From the NCBI GenBank assembly GCA_023079485.1, contig CM041084.1, forward strand, positions 62,901,709 through 62,965,708: a DNA stretch of 64,000 bases. Reading direction: 5' to 3'. Numbering within the stretch: the stretch's first letter is position 1; each line of letters begins with the position of its first letter. The translations under genes were made by a program, and so were the position numbers. This stretch comes from Archilochus colubris. Its lineage: Eukaryota > Chordata > Aves > Apodiformes > Trochilidae. Positions 10,673-24,300 of the stretch are shown here, piece by piece. The notes beneath the pieces are model-generated. The model ran no database searches and had not been told where the DNA came from. It saw only the letters and a list, made by a program, of their open reading frames with translations.

Positions 10673-13600
10673 GACATCCCAAGCCACAGGCTGCACGAGA
10701 AGAAAGGGCTTCAGAAGTTCGTATGTCAACATCCAAACACTAGCTAGCCTCTTTGCAGACAGGAAGGAAAGGGAAGAATTTTAAAGGTACAACAGAAACC
10801 AAGAAATGCCATTCTCCTTCCAAAAGGCAACACTACCTCTACCAACCAGGTTCAGTGCACGAGGCATTGCAGATGCATGCCGTGAAAAGGCAGTATAGGA
10901 CAAGACTGACTGCAACCAGCATTCAGCACAGAGGTCATTACTTCAATTAAGAAACAGGCCAGAACCAAGAGAAACCCAAAGAAGTCTGAGCAAGGGAGAA
11001 GGTGGGATATGAATTCGACATGTCTGATCAAGAATCTTCCTAAACTCCTGGGGGACCCACTCTAAGAAACCCGTAATGTTTCCGCTGTGCTTCAAATCCA
11101 ACCATGCATACCACTGTTCAGCCAAACCTTAGCAAGTCTGAATTTTTACCACTTTCCTTGTTCCCTTTGCATGTGAAAGGGTAAATAATTGGTTAGGAAT
11201 AATTTAAATTATTCCTTATTTATTACAAATATGCAGTTTCCGTTGTAATATCCCTTAGGTTTCAAATTTTGCGTATCAGAAGTACTTCTTGCCAAGGAAA
11301 GAATTTTCTTTTTAATGCAAGAAATGACATGAAAGAACAGCATGAATTGCCATTTTGCTTTTCTAATTGCACACCCTCCTCTGTATTTCCTTGTTTCTTA
11401 CTGTTTTCAGGTAAAGATCAAGAATACAACTTCTTTTCTGCTTCACCATGAAACTGAAGGCAAATAACAAGCCCAGCAAGATTTGCCCTCTGTCATCAGT
11501 CTCCTACTTGCTGTCATCCTGTTTGACATCAGCAGGGTAGAAATGCTTTACACTGAATACCACAAACTCTCCCACACTGCTGCTATTACTAGTCCTAAGA
11601 CTTATGGTCCACACAGATAATTACATTTGTAGTGACAAACACTGCCTGAGATCAAAGTTTTTGCACTGTTTGTTTTGAGCTGCTGCATAGCTACCACTGC
11701 AAATCATTGCATATTAATATAATGTCAAAAAAAAAGAACCACAGCATTTTACCCTCATTTTGTGAATCCCTCCATCAAGGTATCAATTTCCTCTTCCTGG
11801 TACGCTTTTGAACTACATTAAAACAAATCCTATGAAAGGATGCTATCAGGTACAAGAGACTTCCAAGAATAGAGAGGTTTGATACACAGGAATGGCTCCT
11901 GAAATGAGCACTCCTTTCACTCTGCTGCAAGCATGACCATACTGTCTGCTCTGATCAGGCAGACAGGCTGGATAAGAGCCACATGTAGCATCTTCAGGGG
12001 TCAAAATACTGTTTAGATAAGGCACTGGTCTGACTAACTAACAGCCATGAGAAAGCCTCCTACACCCTCCATTCCAGTAGGACAGTTTACAGACAAACAA
12101 TCATCAATCTTGCAACTCCTCATCCTCCACACCATCTTCACTGAAACAAAAATGGAAAAACAAAAACAAAAACCCTTTCCTAAATGAAATCACCTGGGTT
12201 TTCCAGCATGACACAGGCACTGAGACTGAACTCATGTGAATGCAATTTCAGTTTCACACGATGCCATTTCAGATACAAGAGTAACTTACCAGTTTAGCAC
12301 AACCACAATCAGGTAGTTTGCTTTGCTCTTTCCAACATGTTTAAGTCCTGAAGGAACATTAAAAAGAAATGCCTTCATTGACCTTAAATGCATTATGCCA
12401 TAAACTTTAAAATACCAACTGCGACTCAATTAAGGATCATCTATCTTGCTTCTTTTTGCTTCTATTTGCTTTCCTGTAGAAGCAATCACCACTGCTTCAC
12501 ATGCCACCTTTAGTACTGCTCTCATCAGACAACAGGCTTTGTGTCGGCATGGTGGTTTCCCTCTCTGACCACGGATAAACACTGTATCCCACTGCTTTGT
12601 GGTTCCAGTCCTGGCATACCAGACAGCCTTAAGCTTAAGCTCAGGCTCAAGTTGTATTAGAAAAAACAGCCACCTCAGGCCTATGGGGGCCACGGGGTGC
12701 AAATTGTTGGATTTCTTCCCTGCCACTAGCAGTCCAGTGCTCTTTCATTTGCCATTCTCCACCTTAGGTCTCAATGTTATAAGAACAAAGCTCTTCCAGC
12801 TCTTTCAAACCACTTTTATGCCCTTTATGGATGCAGATCTGGGAGCAAACAGAAACAGCCAATCCCAGTCTGACCAAGGAGCAAAGTGGAGTCTGCAACT
12901 CTGACTGAGCTGTCCTGTTAAGGTGTTTCTGGCAAGATCTTATTAGACAGCTAGAGTGAAACCAGTAAATAATAGTAATGATTTAAACCAGGTGAAATAT
13001 CTGCATTACAGTGAAAAATTATCTACACATTGTTTTAACACACGCTCCATACAAAACAGATTTCCTTGAGAAAATGCAGAGTACAGCTAAGCCTGAAGCT
13101 AGCCTGTCTTATACATGTTCCAGGGGTGCAGAGCCAGGACACATACTTTCACAGGAACAAAACACATCTTTCTAGTACTAGACACACTGAGTCAGTGTTT
13201 ACACACTGATCTGCTAATAAGCAGACCCAGGAATTCCAGAACACGAGATTTATATTTATTACTATTTTACATTACTACAGAATGTTCCAAGTTTGGGCAC
13301 TTTAATTTACGAGGGCTGCTATTGCACATTCCCTTTTCAGTTTTTCACACAACTATGTTACTGAAGCATCCTAGTAAGAATGTCTAAAATGTCTGCTATG
13401 CTTTAAAGCAGCAAACCTTTCTTTTTTAGCTCTGACCCAGCCATTTCAGTCAACAAAGCTCTTTCTACTCTTGCAAAACACTTTCTACTCACCTAATGGT
13501 TGCAATCATACTGGCTGTCTTGGAAACTGCTACTCTCTGAAATAATACAGCACAGCTATTTATTCACGTTAGTGGCTTCATGTGGTATTTTGAAGATCAC

Positions 13601-14375
13601 CATTTAGCAGTTTGGAATGAAACATGGACATGCATCTTTTGACAAGAGATCTAACTACCTCACTTCAGGATTCATACACAGAACATTAATGCACCTTTAA
13701 AATGAAGAAAATAAGGAAGCTGCAACTAAAACAAACAGCTTGCCAAAACAAGCATAGGTTTTTGTACTCACTTTTGCATTCCCTGGCTTACTAAGATCAG
13801 TGTATATATAGATAGGCACCTGTGTATGTATACATATGCATTCATTCTCAACACGATTTCTCAGGAAGGTGCCAGTCAGACGAAGAATAGTCAAGAGTCT
13901 AAAAACCCACTTCTACTATAATGAACAAAAATAGTTTTATTTTTCATCATTTTGGGACTGTAAAGGTTTTTTTGATTGTTTCTTCTAAAGCTTCTTTCCT
14001 GTAAGCCCAGTCAATAGCTTTGAAACAATACTTGATAGCAAACTTATCTATATTGAATAGCTACAGATTGAACTGTATGTTAAAAGCCCACATTATTAAA
14101 GTCACCTATCCTTGCACTCATTGCATTCTGCAAGAATCCTGTGTGGGAAGAAAGAAGGGACAGGAGAGGGGAGTGCAAAGTTAGTGAGGTTTCACGATCA
14201 CAGTGAACCTACCAACCTGCACACGTAAATATGATGAAAAGCAGAACATCCACGCTCTCCATGGTTCTATTCCTCACTCCCATCATTTCTTGTTTTCTGC
14301 CTGAGTTCTTCTGCCCCCTTCCCTCCCCCCACCTCCGCTTAGAGTTCCAGACCAACACCTCCAGAAACAGCAAAG
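10673..14375. other. Non-coding stretch, no gene seen
   Basis: Open frames do not exceed about 101 codons. I see only short A-rich runs, no recognisable mobile element and no RNA gene. Confidence 0.55.
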
Positions 14376-14650
14376 TCATAGAATCACAGAATCATAGAAT
14401 TGGCTGGGTCGGAAGGGACCTCAGAGATCATCAAGTCCAACCCTTGATCCACTACTGCTGCAGTTACTAGACCATGGCACTGAGTGCCACATCCAGTCTC
14501 TTTTTAAATATCTCCAGGGATGGAGAATCCACTACTTCCCTGGGCAGCCCATTCCAATGCTTGATCACCCTCTCGGTAAAGAAATTATTTCTAATATCCA
14601 ACCTAAACCTCCCCCGGCACAACTTAAGACCGTGCCCTCCTGTCTTGCTG
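14376..14650 (-). mobile_element. CR1 LINE, 3'-end fragment (avian)
   Basis: The left edge carries the signature CR1 terminus in reverse complement, repeated 'tcatagaatcacagaatca' and then 'gaattggctgggtcggaagg'. It continues with 'gacctcagagatcatcaagt', 'ccaggga.tggagaatccac', 'gggcagcccattccaatg' and 'cctcccccggcacaactta', the usual avian CR1 3' sequence, up to 'ctgtcttgctg'. It lacks the rest of the reverse transcriptase and endonuclease region, so it is 5'-truncated, as most bird CR1 copies are. CR1 has no poly(A) tail and ends in short octamer repeats, as here. This is a fairly well preserved copy. The frames crossing it are by-products of the repeat. Confidence 0.9.
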
Positions 14651-17600
14651 TCTTGTCATATCTGACAAAACAGGACAAAAGACACCTAGAGATCACACTC
14701 CCAGCAAGCCACCCAAAGCTGAGTGACTCGTGATAGCACATAGAGTGAAACTCCAGGAAATACCTGTGCTGCACAGCCACACGGCACAGATTCATGGGCT
14801 TGTGCTGAGCGGGCCCAGACATTTACAGGGTACACTGGAGGGCAAGGCCATACAGGCACACTTGTTTGACTCTCACCAGTGTCACGCAGCACTCTGCTCA
14901 GTTTAATTACCATAATCAGAGAAGATGTAAGGGGAGAAGTAGGGCTAATTAGCCTAAGCAAGGCACCATGTCAGCTTGGGACTCTTTGCACAGGGCTCAG
15001 ATGCACAAATAGATGTACCCATTGTGACTGAGCCTTTCCTCCTGCACTCAGCATCTATTTCATTATGCCCAAGAACTACTTACTGCTGCAGAAACATGTC
15101 TTGTCATCTGAGAGCTGACTGGGGCAATTCCTCAGTTCTTAATATGTTTTTTTTTCGAAACAAAGAACTGCAGGGATATTACAGACTGATTCATGATGCT
15201 TTCTCCCGTTGCATTCATCTTGACAGGTACCTAACAGTCTTCCTTTGCAAAACCTTTTCTGAGAGAGGAGGTTCCTATTATGTTTTTCATGCTTTGGGTT
15301 TTTTCCTATTTTCATGTATGGCATCCTAGGTAGCTGAAGAGAAAGAGAGTAAAAACATGGTGCTAAAATAGTTCCACAACTTCACTGTACCTTCCCCATC
15401 TCAAAATACTCTCCAGATGGGAACAGTTTATTTGTAAGTAAGCAAGCAGGAGGATGACTGAAGAAAAGTGATAATTACATTAAAATAATAATAACAAGAA
15501 AACTCAGGGCTAATGAAGACTGCCTGCTTCATCTAATTTAAGAATAGACTTTGCTCCATAATGAAGACATATAAAGCTCTGCAGTTCACTCACCCTTTCT
15601 ACGAATGCCATCCAGAGTAGTAGGGACTGCTCACTGAGCCAAATCACTTCAGCTGAACCGGTTTGACTGGTCAATGATAACAAGAAGGAAGTACTTCTAT
15701 CTCCTTTATCATTCTGCAGGCTATCCCTCAGGTTGAATAAAGATAGTTATGCAAACATTTTAATGGATCTAGTAAAAGTACAAAAGAATCCTGGCATTTC
15801 TCACTGATCTAATGGACATGTCTTAACTCAGAAATGAGTTATGCAGACCCTCCTGCCTCATACAGCAGCAGTCCCTGACACAGACTGAATGACAAAGAGA
15901 CATTATTTTGCTTATTTTCCTCATAAGGAGTTGATTCTTTAATGAAGTCTCACTTTACTGTGAACTTGAAAAGCATTAGCTACTCCAGTACTTTTCCTGT
16001 TGCTCCACCCTGAGTGTCAAACTCACCATCACTCCACCAGACGTTCATGTTACCTAGGGTTTCTTTTTGTGAACTATTTGTACTGGAATGCTAAATAAAG
16101 CTGTTGAGAAGAGAGGTTTTATCTGCCAGAGACAAACTCCTGGCAGCTGAAGGCTTAAAGCCCGATTTGCCCACTGCCTCCATTGTGGACACCTTACCAA
16201 TGCAAGGGCTCTTCACAGCTTTGGTCCCAAAGGTCCCCCCATCAGGGAAGCCAAACCACATTTTGCCCAGCTTCTTTCAACTGCCACAGATTTTGTAATG
16301 CTTTAGCAGGATTCACTGTAGTTTAAACGCTGGAAGCAAGACAAAGGGAATTTATAAATCAGCACCCCAGTTCTGACTGAAGGTTGCCTAGCCCAAAGGA
16401 CACCCACAAGTAACCTTCTTCACCCCATCTTATGCAACCCTCACTCAACAGATTTCTTCCATTGCTAGTGCAATAACCTGGTAATAACTTGCACTGGTTC
16501 AATAAATGTGACTTGCCATAGTGCAGAGGGTTTTTCTATTATATCAAGAGCTACCAGGAAAACCCAGTAGGAATAAATAAGAGAACACAGCATCCTAGGT
16601 TTTTTAGCCTGTCTCTAGTTCTGACACCTCGACAGGGAAAGAAGCTAAAAGCATTTCTGGCGACTTGCTTCTTTATCTCCCTCCACTTGACCTTTGGGCC
16701 ATCAGGTGCCTCTGAAACATTCATCAGTGTCTGCAGCTGAAAACACCAATGCTGATTAACAAGCAGAAACATAAAACTCGCTGAGAAGGAACACTGATCG
16801 CATCAATACTGCCAGGTTGTCTCAAGGTATCTAATATTCCTTCCCAACAAGAGCATCCAGGGTCAGCATGCCTGGCAGGCTGCAAACAAACCTGGAATAA
16901 ATATGAATGTATGAGTTGTTTAGAAGAGTGTTCTGCTACAAAGGGCTCATGATCCCTTTTAACTAACCTACCAGTAGCAGCAGTTTCCTTTTGAATGCAC
17001 ACTCCAAACAGAAAATGGAAAAAATCCTCTCCTCTAGGAGAGCTTAATTTATATTCTCTTTCTGCTGCTACTGCCACCAATATTATCAGCTTTGAGAGAA
17101 GCACTGGCAGACTACTAGATATTGTTAGGGTCATCACTAGTGCAGTACCCAGCTCACCAGCCATACTCCCTAACACAGCAGAAGTGAAATAGAGGAAAGG
17201 CAGAACAGGAGAAGCAGCATTCTCACAGGCATGGGACACCTATGTGTCAGTCAGTTTCACCCCACACATAACTTGCAAGTACTAGAGCAGCTTTCACACT
17301 GTGCTATCAATCTGTGAAGGATGGGCTTGGTTCTTAAAGCTTCTTCTTGGTTTCACTGGGGGTCTCTTGGACCAGTGAGTGCTGCAAGCAAGGACCTGAA
17401 GTTTCTCAAGGCAACGCCACCAACTTAAAAATAAGAGCTACAGTAAGAACTATACTGATGAACTACTAGGGATGCTTTTCCCTAATGGACCATGCTGTAA
17501 CCACCCTGGTATTGTAATCATTAACAAACACATTCACCTGCCTTACTTGCTTCATTTACTTCTCCAATACACTATACTAGTATTGCCTGGACTTCTCTAA

Positions 17601-18406
17601 TAGCAAATCCTGAAACAAAGCTGACAGTGAAAAGCTGGGGCAGCAGTTAAAGTGGCTGCCAAAGAGAAATCTGTTTGCTCAGGCAAAAGCTGTTCTCAGT
17701 CCAAACATGGGAGTCATAATCTTACAGCCATTTGCTTGGAAGACAATGAAGGGAAGGCAGAACAGACTGGGAAACTACAGCTTTTTATGGTAAGAGAAGA
17801 GAACAATCTTTGTGCCCAGATTTCTTTGCTCTGCAGGCTAAGTTTTACAAAGCTGACAACTGGTAGCAACATGTAGTGGCCCCAGGCACCATGCCTGCCT
17901 ATCAAAGACTTGGATTTTAGCCCTGGAGAAATTACAACTTTTCAGTTCTCTGGAAGCTATATCGGCCAAGAAGAAAGTGAGAGAGTAATGAATGACCTAA
18001 CTAAAAATTATTTTAATGCACAGGTTGCATACTGCAAGACATAAACTTAGGGGTGCCTGGGGTGCAGGAAGTATTAGGGGAATAGAGGGAGGAGGAAAAC
18101 ATGTTGTATTTGACAGGAACAAGAATAGCTTCAGATTACAAAAGCAACCAACTGGGGCTGATACAACAGTAAAGTCATCTCCTGGATGACTGGTAGGGAG
18201 ACAAAGGAGGAGGAAGCTCAGCAGTCCAGTGAGTCGAGAACCCAGCTGGCAGAAAGGTGGAGAAGAGAGAGGTAAATCCAAGCAAGCTGCACAGTTGTGG
18301 ATGAAAAGATGTTTGGCCCTGTGGCAGCCCCTGACTGTCAGTGGCTTACAGCCTCATCACTGCACATCTCTCTGCAGAACTCAAAGGCACCCTGGCCACC
18401 TCTCTG
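14651..18406. other. Non-coding stretch, no gene seen
   Basis: The longest open frame is 16724-17239 on the minus strand (171 codons). Its hydrophobic first third comes from pyrimidine-rich DNA, and I recognise no family or splice context. Other open frames are short and mutually overlapping. Confidence 0.5.
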
Positions 18407-18448
18407 CAGGGTGGCAGGGGCAAACTACAGGGTGGCAGGGACAAACTA
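18407..18448. repeat. Tandem duplication of a 21-bp unit
   Basis: Two adjacent copies (18407-18427 and 18428-18448), both beginning 'cagggtggcagg', differ at one base (g versus a near the middle). Because the unit is 21 bp it keeps the frame, which inflates the open frame crossing it. The near-identity implies a fairly recent slippage event. Confidence 0.9.
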
Positions 18449-20454
18449 CAGCCCAGCTCTCATGTGCTGTACCCAGGTGTCCATACACTGGTGCCCCTTC
18501 TGATGAAACAGCTTGGTTGCTGGGCTCTGCCAAGGCAGGTTTGCAGCACATGCTCTCAGAGAACAGAGGCTTCAAGGCTGGGAGAGGGGCAGCTGATCTG
18601 ATACACAGAAACACCTACCACTGCCTGCTTGGCTTCCACACAGACACAGTAGCTCTGCTGCGTCCCTGCAACACCCACTTGATCACCCACATCATTTAAA
18701 ATAAACCGCCAAACCAAAGGGCTCAGAGTTAGGGTCACAAACTGTTTTTGAAGCCCTGCAAGAGACCCAAACTGTTTCAGTTTCCTCTCCCAAATGTCAG
18801 CCTTGAGCAATTCTTTTCTGGCTGGCAGAAGCTCGTGATGTGAAATAAAACCCAGGAAATAAAGACTTTCTGAATAAACATTTATTTGGTGAGAAATACT
18901 TCTGATTTTTGGCAGAGAAATGTCAGAAACCTGAAGCCCTATGTATAGCATGCCTACAGAGCGCGAGTTCTATTTAAAGGGAAGCTGCAGCTGTCTGTAG
19001 CTCTTAATGAAGAATAATGCCTGGGAATAAATTACTGCCATTTCTGAGAGACATTTCTCAAATGACAGCAATTCTTCCCTTTTTCCCTCTCCCTATAAAT
19101 ACTGAGTGGCATGCACTGGGCAGTTGTTTGGAAGAACGGACACATGCAGCTCTCTTTTTTCAGCAGCCTGGTAATTTCCGTAGAAAACCATGAAATGTTT
19201 TAGCATATGGATACCCAAAGCAATTCAAAAGCCAAGACGCTCAGAAACACTAAGGCTGCATATGTCAAAACTTCCCGTCTCTCTTCCAAGGTGTGCACAG
19301 CTCATTGCTGTTTGAACAGACACCGGGCATCGCTTCCAACTACACCACAAAGCTGGTGTGTCGAGGCTCAAGGTACAGAAGGCAGAAAGCTGCTGTAGAA
19401 GCCAGGATGACATGAAATTTTCATCACTTGCATATGCTTCCTCTCCAAGGGGCTGCTGCAATAACAGTGCAGACAGGCAGAGTAGGTGATGCTCTAGGGA
19501 GAGGGTGTGCTGGGGTCACCGCCAGCCTGGCCAGGCACCTCAGGAAGCAGCACTGATATCAGCCCCAGGAGCTGTTGCCTGCAGCCTGGCCACAGGTCCA
19601 GGTGCCAGGAAAAACAGCCGGTGACCAGAGGAGAACAGATAAGGATCAGGGTGAGGACAGCAAAGAGGGCCAAGGACCAGAGAAGGAGGCAGCAGCTCAA
19701 AAATGGGATAGGACCAGAGCTAAGAGTTGTGCAGCTGCAGTCCTGAAGACCCAGGGTCATGCTCAGCCCTTACAGTGGCAGGTTTCAACCAAAGCCAGGC
19801 AACAGAAAGCCTGTCAGAGCAGGGATGTTTACTATCCTGCCATCTACAGTTTCCCCAAAATAACAGTTACAGATATGAGATCGACTGAAGACATCTCAGT
19901 TATTGGCGCATATTGAATTCAGACATTCATTTTCTATTTCCCACAAAATATGTCAGAGGTCTTCATATAAGCACAAAAAAGAAAGAGAAAGAAAAAAAAA
20001 AAGTGAAAAAATATCTGCTAGTGGGGAGCACGAGAAGTTTATTCATTGCCTCCCTCAGAATGTGTTTGTGCTTGTGCAGCTAGAACTCCAAAAAGGCTAC
20101 AGCATATGTTTTCAGGATGGAAAAAAAAAATCTCAGGATACCTAAATCCTACCAGAAAATTAGAAAACCATATGCTGGAATTCAAAAGTACCCTCCTGCA
20201 AGAGCAAAGGAGCCTTGTGTTGCTTCATTTTTACCCCTCGCTAAGTGAAATAAACATTCCTCCTTAATGAATCCTCCTGCCATCCCTTTTCTCTCTGCAA
20301 AAGGGTAATATGGACTTGATTTGTACCAGCTCTGCTATTCCAGCAATGTGCTTCATCCAACTGAGAAGAGTAGAAGAAAGGAAGCAAGAAATCTGTACTG
20401 TTTAGTAAACAGGCAGTTTCTAGGTGGATACAAGACACTGGTCCCAATTTACTG
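18449..20454. other. Non-coding stretch, possible regulatory patch near 18950-19140
   Basis: No gene seen. A patch at about 18955-19140 has a TATA-like 'ctataaata' (19093-19101), a second 'ctatttaaag' (18972-18981) and an E-box CAGCTG nearby. No open frame follows that would support a promoter call. Pure A runs occur near 19988. Confidence 0.4.
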
Positions 20455-20478
20455 CCCCCCTCCCTCCTCACACCCCCC
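20455..20478 (-). repeat. C-rich tract, G-rich on the minus strand
   Basis: The plus strand has C6, C3, C2 and C6 runs separated by one to five bases. The minus strand therefore has clustered G runs that could form a two-tetrad quadruplex. Only three runs reach three or more G, so it does not meet the canonical four-run rule. Confidence 0.6.
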
Positions 20479-20715
20479 TTCCTCTGAAATTTGCCTGGGT
20501 GGCAGGAGAGGGAGGCGGAAGGGAGGAGAACAGCTACTGCTCGCTGTAGGGAAAGGGCTGAGGGCTTCCTGCACATCTTAACATGACAACACCCTGCAAA
20601 CACTCAGGGAAGACAGAGCAGTATTTTTCAGTAGAATCACTGCATGCCGGCATTTCCTTGCAGCAAGAACACCGCGTCCCTCCTCATCTCTGGTGCTCTT
20701 GTCTCCTCGAGAGGA

Positions 20716-20754
20716 TAAAAGAAAAAAGGAGGGGAGAGAAGGGGAGAGGAGGAG
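20716..20754 (+). repeat. Polypurine tract
   Basis: Thirty-nine consecutive purines (GA-rich, with two GGGG runs), preceded by nearly pure purine from about 20710. It is the kind of mirror-prone sequence that can adopt triplex structure. No known element is attached. Confidence 0.75.
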
Positions 20755-21322
20755 CCTTGGCTGAGTACCTCCTTCTTGCAGCACTGTCCTCCAGTTGAAG
20801 CCAGTTGACAAAATATGCTCTCAAGGAACTTCTAAAGATCTCTCCATCACTTACAAATGACTCCCTGAAAGAAACCAGTCCTAGATGCCAGGGTGAGAGC
20901 CGTTTTCAAGAGCACTTTCTTTCCATCTTTACCTGGTGAGAAGAGTGCTGCTTTTTCAGCACAGACCTGGGCCTCAGAAGTGCAATTCAGGCTTTTGGCA
21001 TGGCAAGAGCAGACCACTGTGCTGTGCTTTAAGTGAGCTCATTTTAAACCATTTAGGACAGGGCAGAATGTAATCAGCACAATGACAGCATCTTAGACTG
21101 ATACTCCATCCCCTCCATCAGCTGATGATTGCCTCCCCTTTCATGCAGTATATCTGCCTCATCTGGCAGGCCAAACACTGTAAGAGGACCTGAGGAACGC
21201 TCTCCTTGGCATGAGGTGGTGCTGCTGTTGCAATCAGTAGAGGTGATTGCAACATCTTGAACAAACATCCCCTGCTATCCCAAGGGCTCTGCAGGCTAGG
21301 ACAACTGTTGTTGTTGCTGTTC
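20755..21322. other. Non-coding stretch, no gene seen
   Basis: Short open frames only. A four-unit (TTG) run lies just before the ATT array. Confidence 0.5.

Positions 21323-21363
<41 letters not shown>
21323..21363. repeat. (ATT)n microsatellite
   Basis: About 13.7 uninterrupted ATT units, the longest perfect simple repeat in the window apart from homopolymer-rich tracts. Uninterrupted arrays of this length are usually length-polymorphic. Confidence 0.95.
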
Positions 21364-21367
<4 letters not shown>

Positions 21368-24300
21368 AGCTGCCCTCCTTGGGTCTAGGATGTCAGCATG
21401 CAAAGTATGCCCTCATGGCTTCAAAGAAGTCTTTCAAAGTGTGGGAATAAGCTGGTATGACCACATCTCTTTGGATACACATACACTAAGAAGCTCCACA
21501 TCTCAGACTCCCTATTAATCTTAAAAGAGTTACTAACTTGGCTGCTTAGTGGTACTAGTAACTAACAACTCCAAATGTTAGCTTTATTATCTATTTCTCT
21601 GTAGACCAAAGCACGCAGGAAAAGGGAGAGATTATAAGGATTTTTCAGTGTCTTCTCTAACATTTCTTTTGCAAGTGGCTCTTGGGAAAGCAGCACCACT
21701 TAGACTCTGTCTCAACCTGCTTCCAAAAAACAAAGTCTGAATCCAAAGGGAAAAACAGAGTAAAGAAAGGCATCCAACCTTCAGACAGCTAGAAGGCATG
21801 CCTAACAGTCAGAAAACATATCTATATTTACTGAAGCTATGGAGTGCAAAAACTAATCTGCCCAAGCTGGAAGAATCTGCAGCAATTTTATCACTACTAA
21901 CATCCTGAAGGACCACTGCATACTTTGTGCATAATAATTTAAATACTAACTTACCTAATTTTGAAATTTCCAAGGTTCCCTCTTAAGACAAAAATTAGGA
22001 TTATTCTCAAACCTGGAAGGCAGAGAGTTCTAGTTTTCTTCTCTTTGTAAGACTATTTACTTTTGATCTGTACTTTCAACCATTTCAACCCAGAAAAGCC
22101 TTGGGCTTCACAAGAAAAAGAATAAACAAAAAAATATTTATGCCTTCTATTTAACTATCCCTCACGGTTGAGGGAATGGCTCCTTTTATTTAGTGCTGCA
22201 GCTGAATCAGCATCTTAGTTAATTCACTACGTTTCCCTCTGAAAGGTGTACTACTCCAGTTCACATGAACACAAACCTCGGAAAGGAGCATTTGTATTGA
22301 AAATTCTCAAACTAATACAACATACTGATCAAAGCAATAGGAGTTCGGCATACCAAGCACAAATAACTATATCTCTACTCCTCTAACTAGAAAGTGGCTA
22401 AATAATGTCAAGTACTGTGTAAATGAATATAAAACTCCTAAATCTGACCTGTAGATTGCTGAACTGTTAACCGTATTATTTTTTTCATTCTTGTTAGGCT
22501 ACACAGTCACAAAGCCTATAAATGCAAGCTTATATATTTAACTGACAAAGCACCTTTCCTTAGGTAACACTATTCTGCCCTTGAAGACATTAAAAGAAAG
22601 AAGGATTGAACCCTGGCATTGCAGCACAACCCAAACACATCAGCCTTCAGCTCCAGTACATCACAGGGACGAGAGCAAACACTCCAGTGCAGATATGGCC
22701 CCGAAAAAAAACAACTGCAAGTACACGTTATCACTGCTAGGAACTCACAACATTCACTATGTTCTTCTTCGGGGAATTCTGGATTATCCTTTAGCATGAA
22801 AACTTTTCAGAAGCTGCCTGGCTGCTCACAGGTCCTCACTGGTTTTCCTCTTTCAAACGAAGCAAGATAGAGCTGTAAAAGAAAAGCAAAACAAAATAAG
22901 AAAGGAAAGCAATGAATAAAAAGAGGAAAATCTACACAACTGTTTAGCAAATGAACAATTGATTCATACATCTCCTTGAAGCAAATGCATTTTAATGAGC
23001 TCCTAGCATGGCAATTCCAGTACAGAGTGAGTGTACACCAAACACTGATCTAAGATAGTAAGCGTCATTTGTTCTGTACTTCTTCCCAACAATTAAAACC
23101 CAGTTCAGAGTTGCTGAGGCAGATACATTATTAAAATAGTTCTTGGATACTTCTGTTGTGATAACAGGAGGAAGAAAAAAAAAACTAACAGGAGTTGTTG
23201 TTTTGAAAAGTTGTCTGCAAACAAAGCCCATGGTGTACAGAGAGATCCACAGAAGAAGATTTTTGTTCTCAATGAACTCTTTTAAGGGGATGGAAATGCC
23301 TATCTATTTCTGTGGTTATCTGTAATAATGCAATGGAAGAGTATAGGAACCAGAAATACACACACATACTTGCCATTCCTCAATTGGAAGTATCTTTCAC
23401 ATCTGAGATTTTTAATATGTGTGGGCTTTTTCCTACTTATTTTTTGATAGAATTCTTTTATGGACCACTCTTAATTTTTATGACCCACTGTAAAAGATAC
23501 CAGATTATCCTCAGCCTTTTTACTAAGGTCTAGGAAAACTGCTGTGCTACGTTTTTAAGTGAACCTCACAAAGAAGTGTTTATTTTCAAAGGACCCAGTT
23601 AAACATTTTTTTTCCTTCAGTAAGGTTCCCATGGTGTACTTGTGCTTCCTAAATTCTTAGTTTCTCTCTGTGCTACAAACTTTTCCAATGTCCTTGATGT
23701 CCTTGCCCTTGTGTAAGCATTTCACGTGTCATTTCACATGTAATTTCAGGATTCATGCACAAAAAATTACATTCTGTCATCCCTATAGTGGAATCCAGAT
23801 CCCCGAACCGACAACACGTGTCAGACAGAAGTCTACACCTGAGACAGTGCAAGCTCTCTTTATTTTCAGTGGAGAAAACTAAGCAAACTAGAAAATGCTT
23901 AATTTGACCTATCTCAAGCATCTGCTTTAGGACGGAATGAATCACTGTCCGGAAAGGTTCGCTTCTCTCCTTCTGTAGAGTGAGTCTAGACACTGAGCTC
24001 AGACTAGATGGCTAGAGATGAATGCAGATGAATCCCACCCCGTGTGAAGGTAGGGAACAAGTCACACAGATGGACAAGGGCACTTGATGGGTGAAGAACA
24101 GAGGGAAAGCAATGCAGGCAGAGGATACCACCCAAAAAAGGTTTACAGCCCTGAGGCAGTCTGTTTTAGTTGAACATACACAAAGCAACAACTACAAAAT
24201 CCAATGCATATTTGCCCAGCTGATCCAGTGTAGAACTACAGAAATTATTAGCTGAGGCTAAGCCCTCACAGAGCAGCATCAGTGAACGTCTGCCAGGTCC

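Noticed and set aside
16724..17239. 171-codon minus-strand open frame with a hydrophobic start
   Set aside because: The hydrophobicity comes from composition. There is no family resemblance, no splice context, and an overlapping frame on the other strand.
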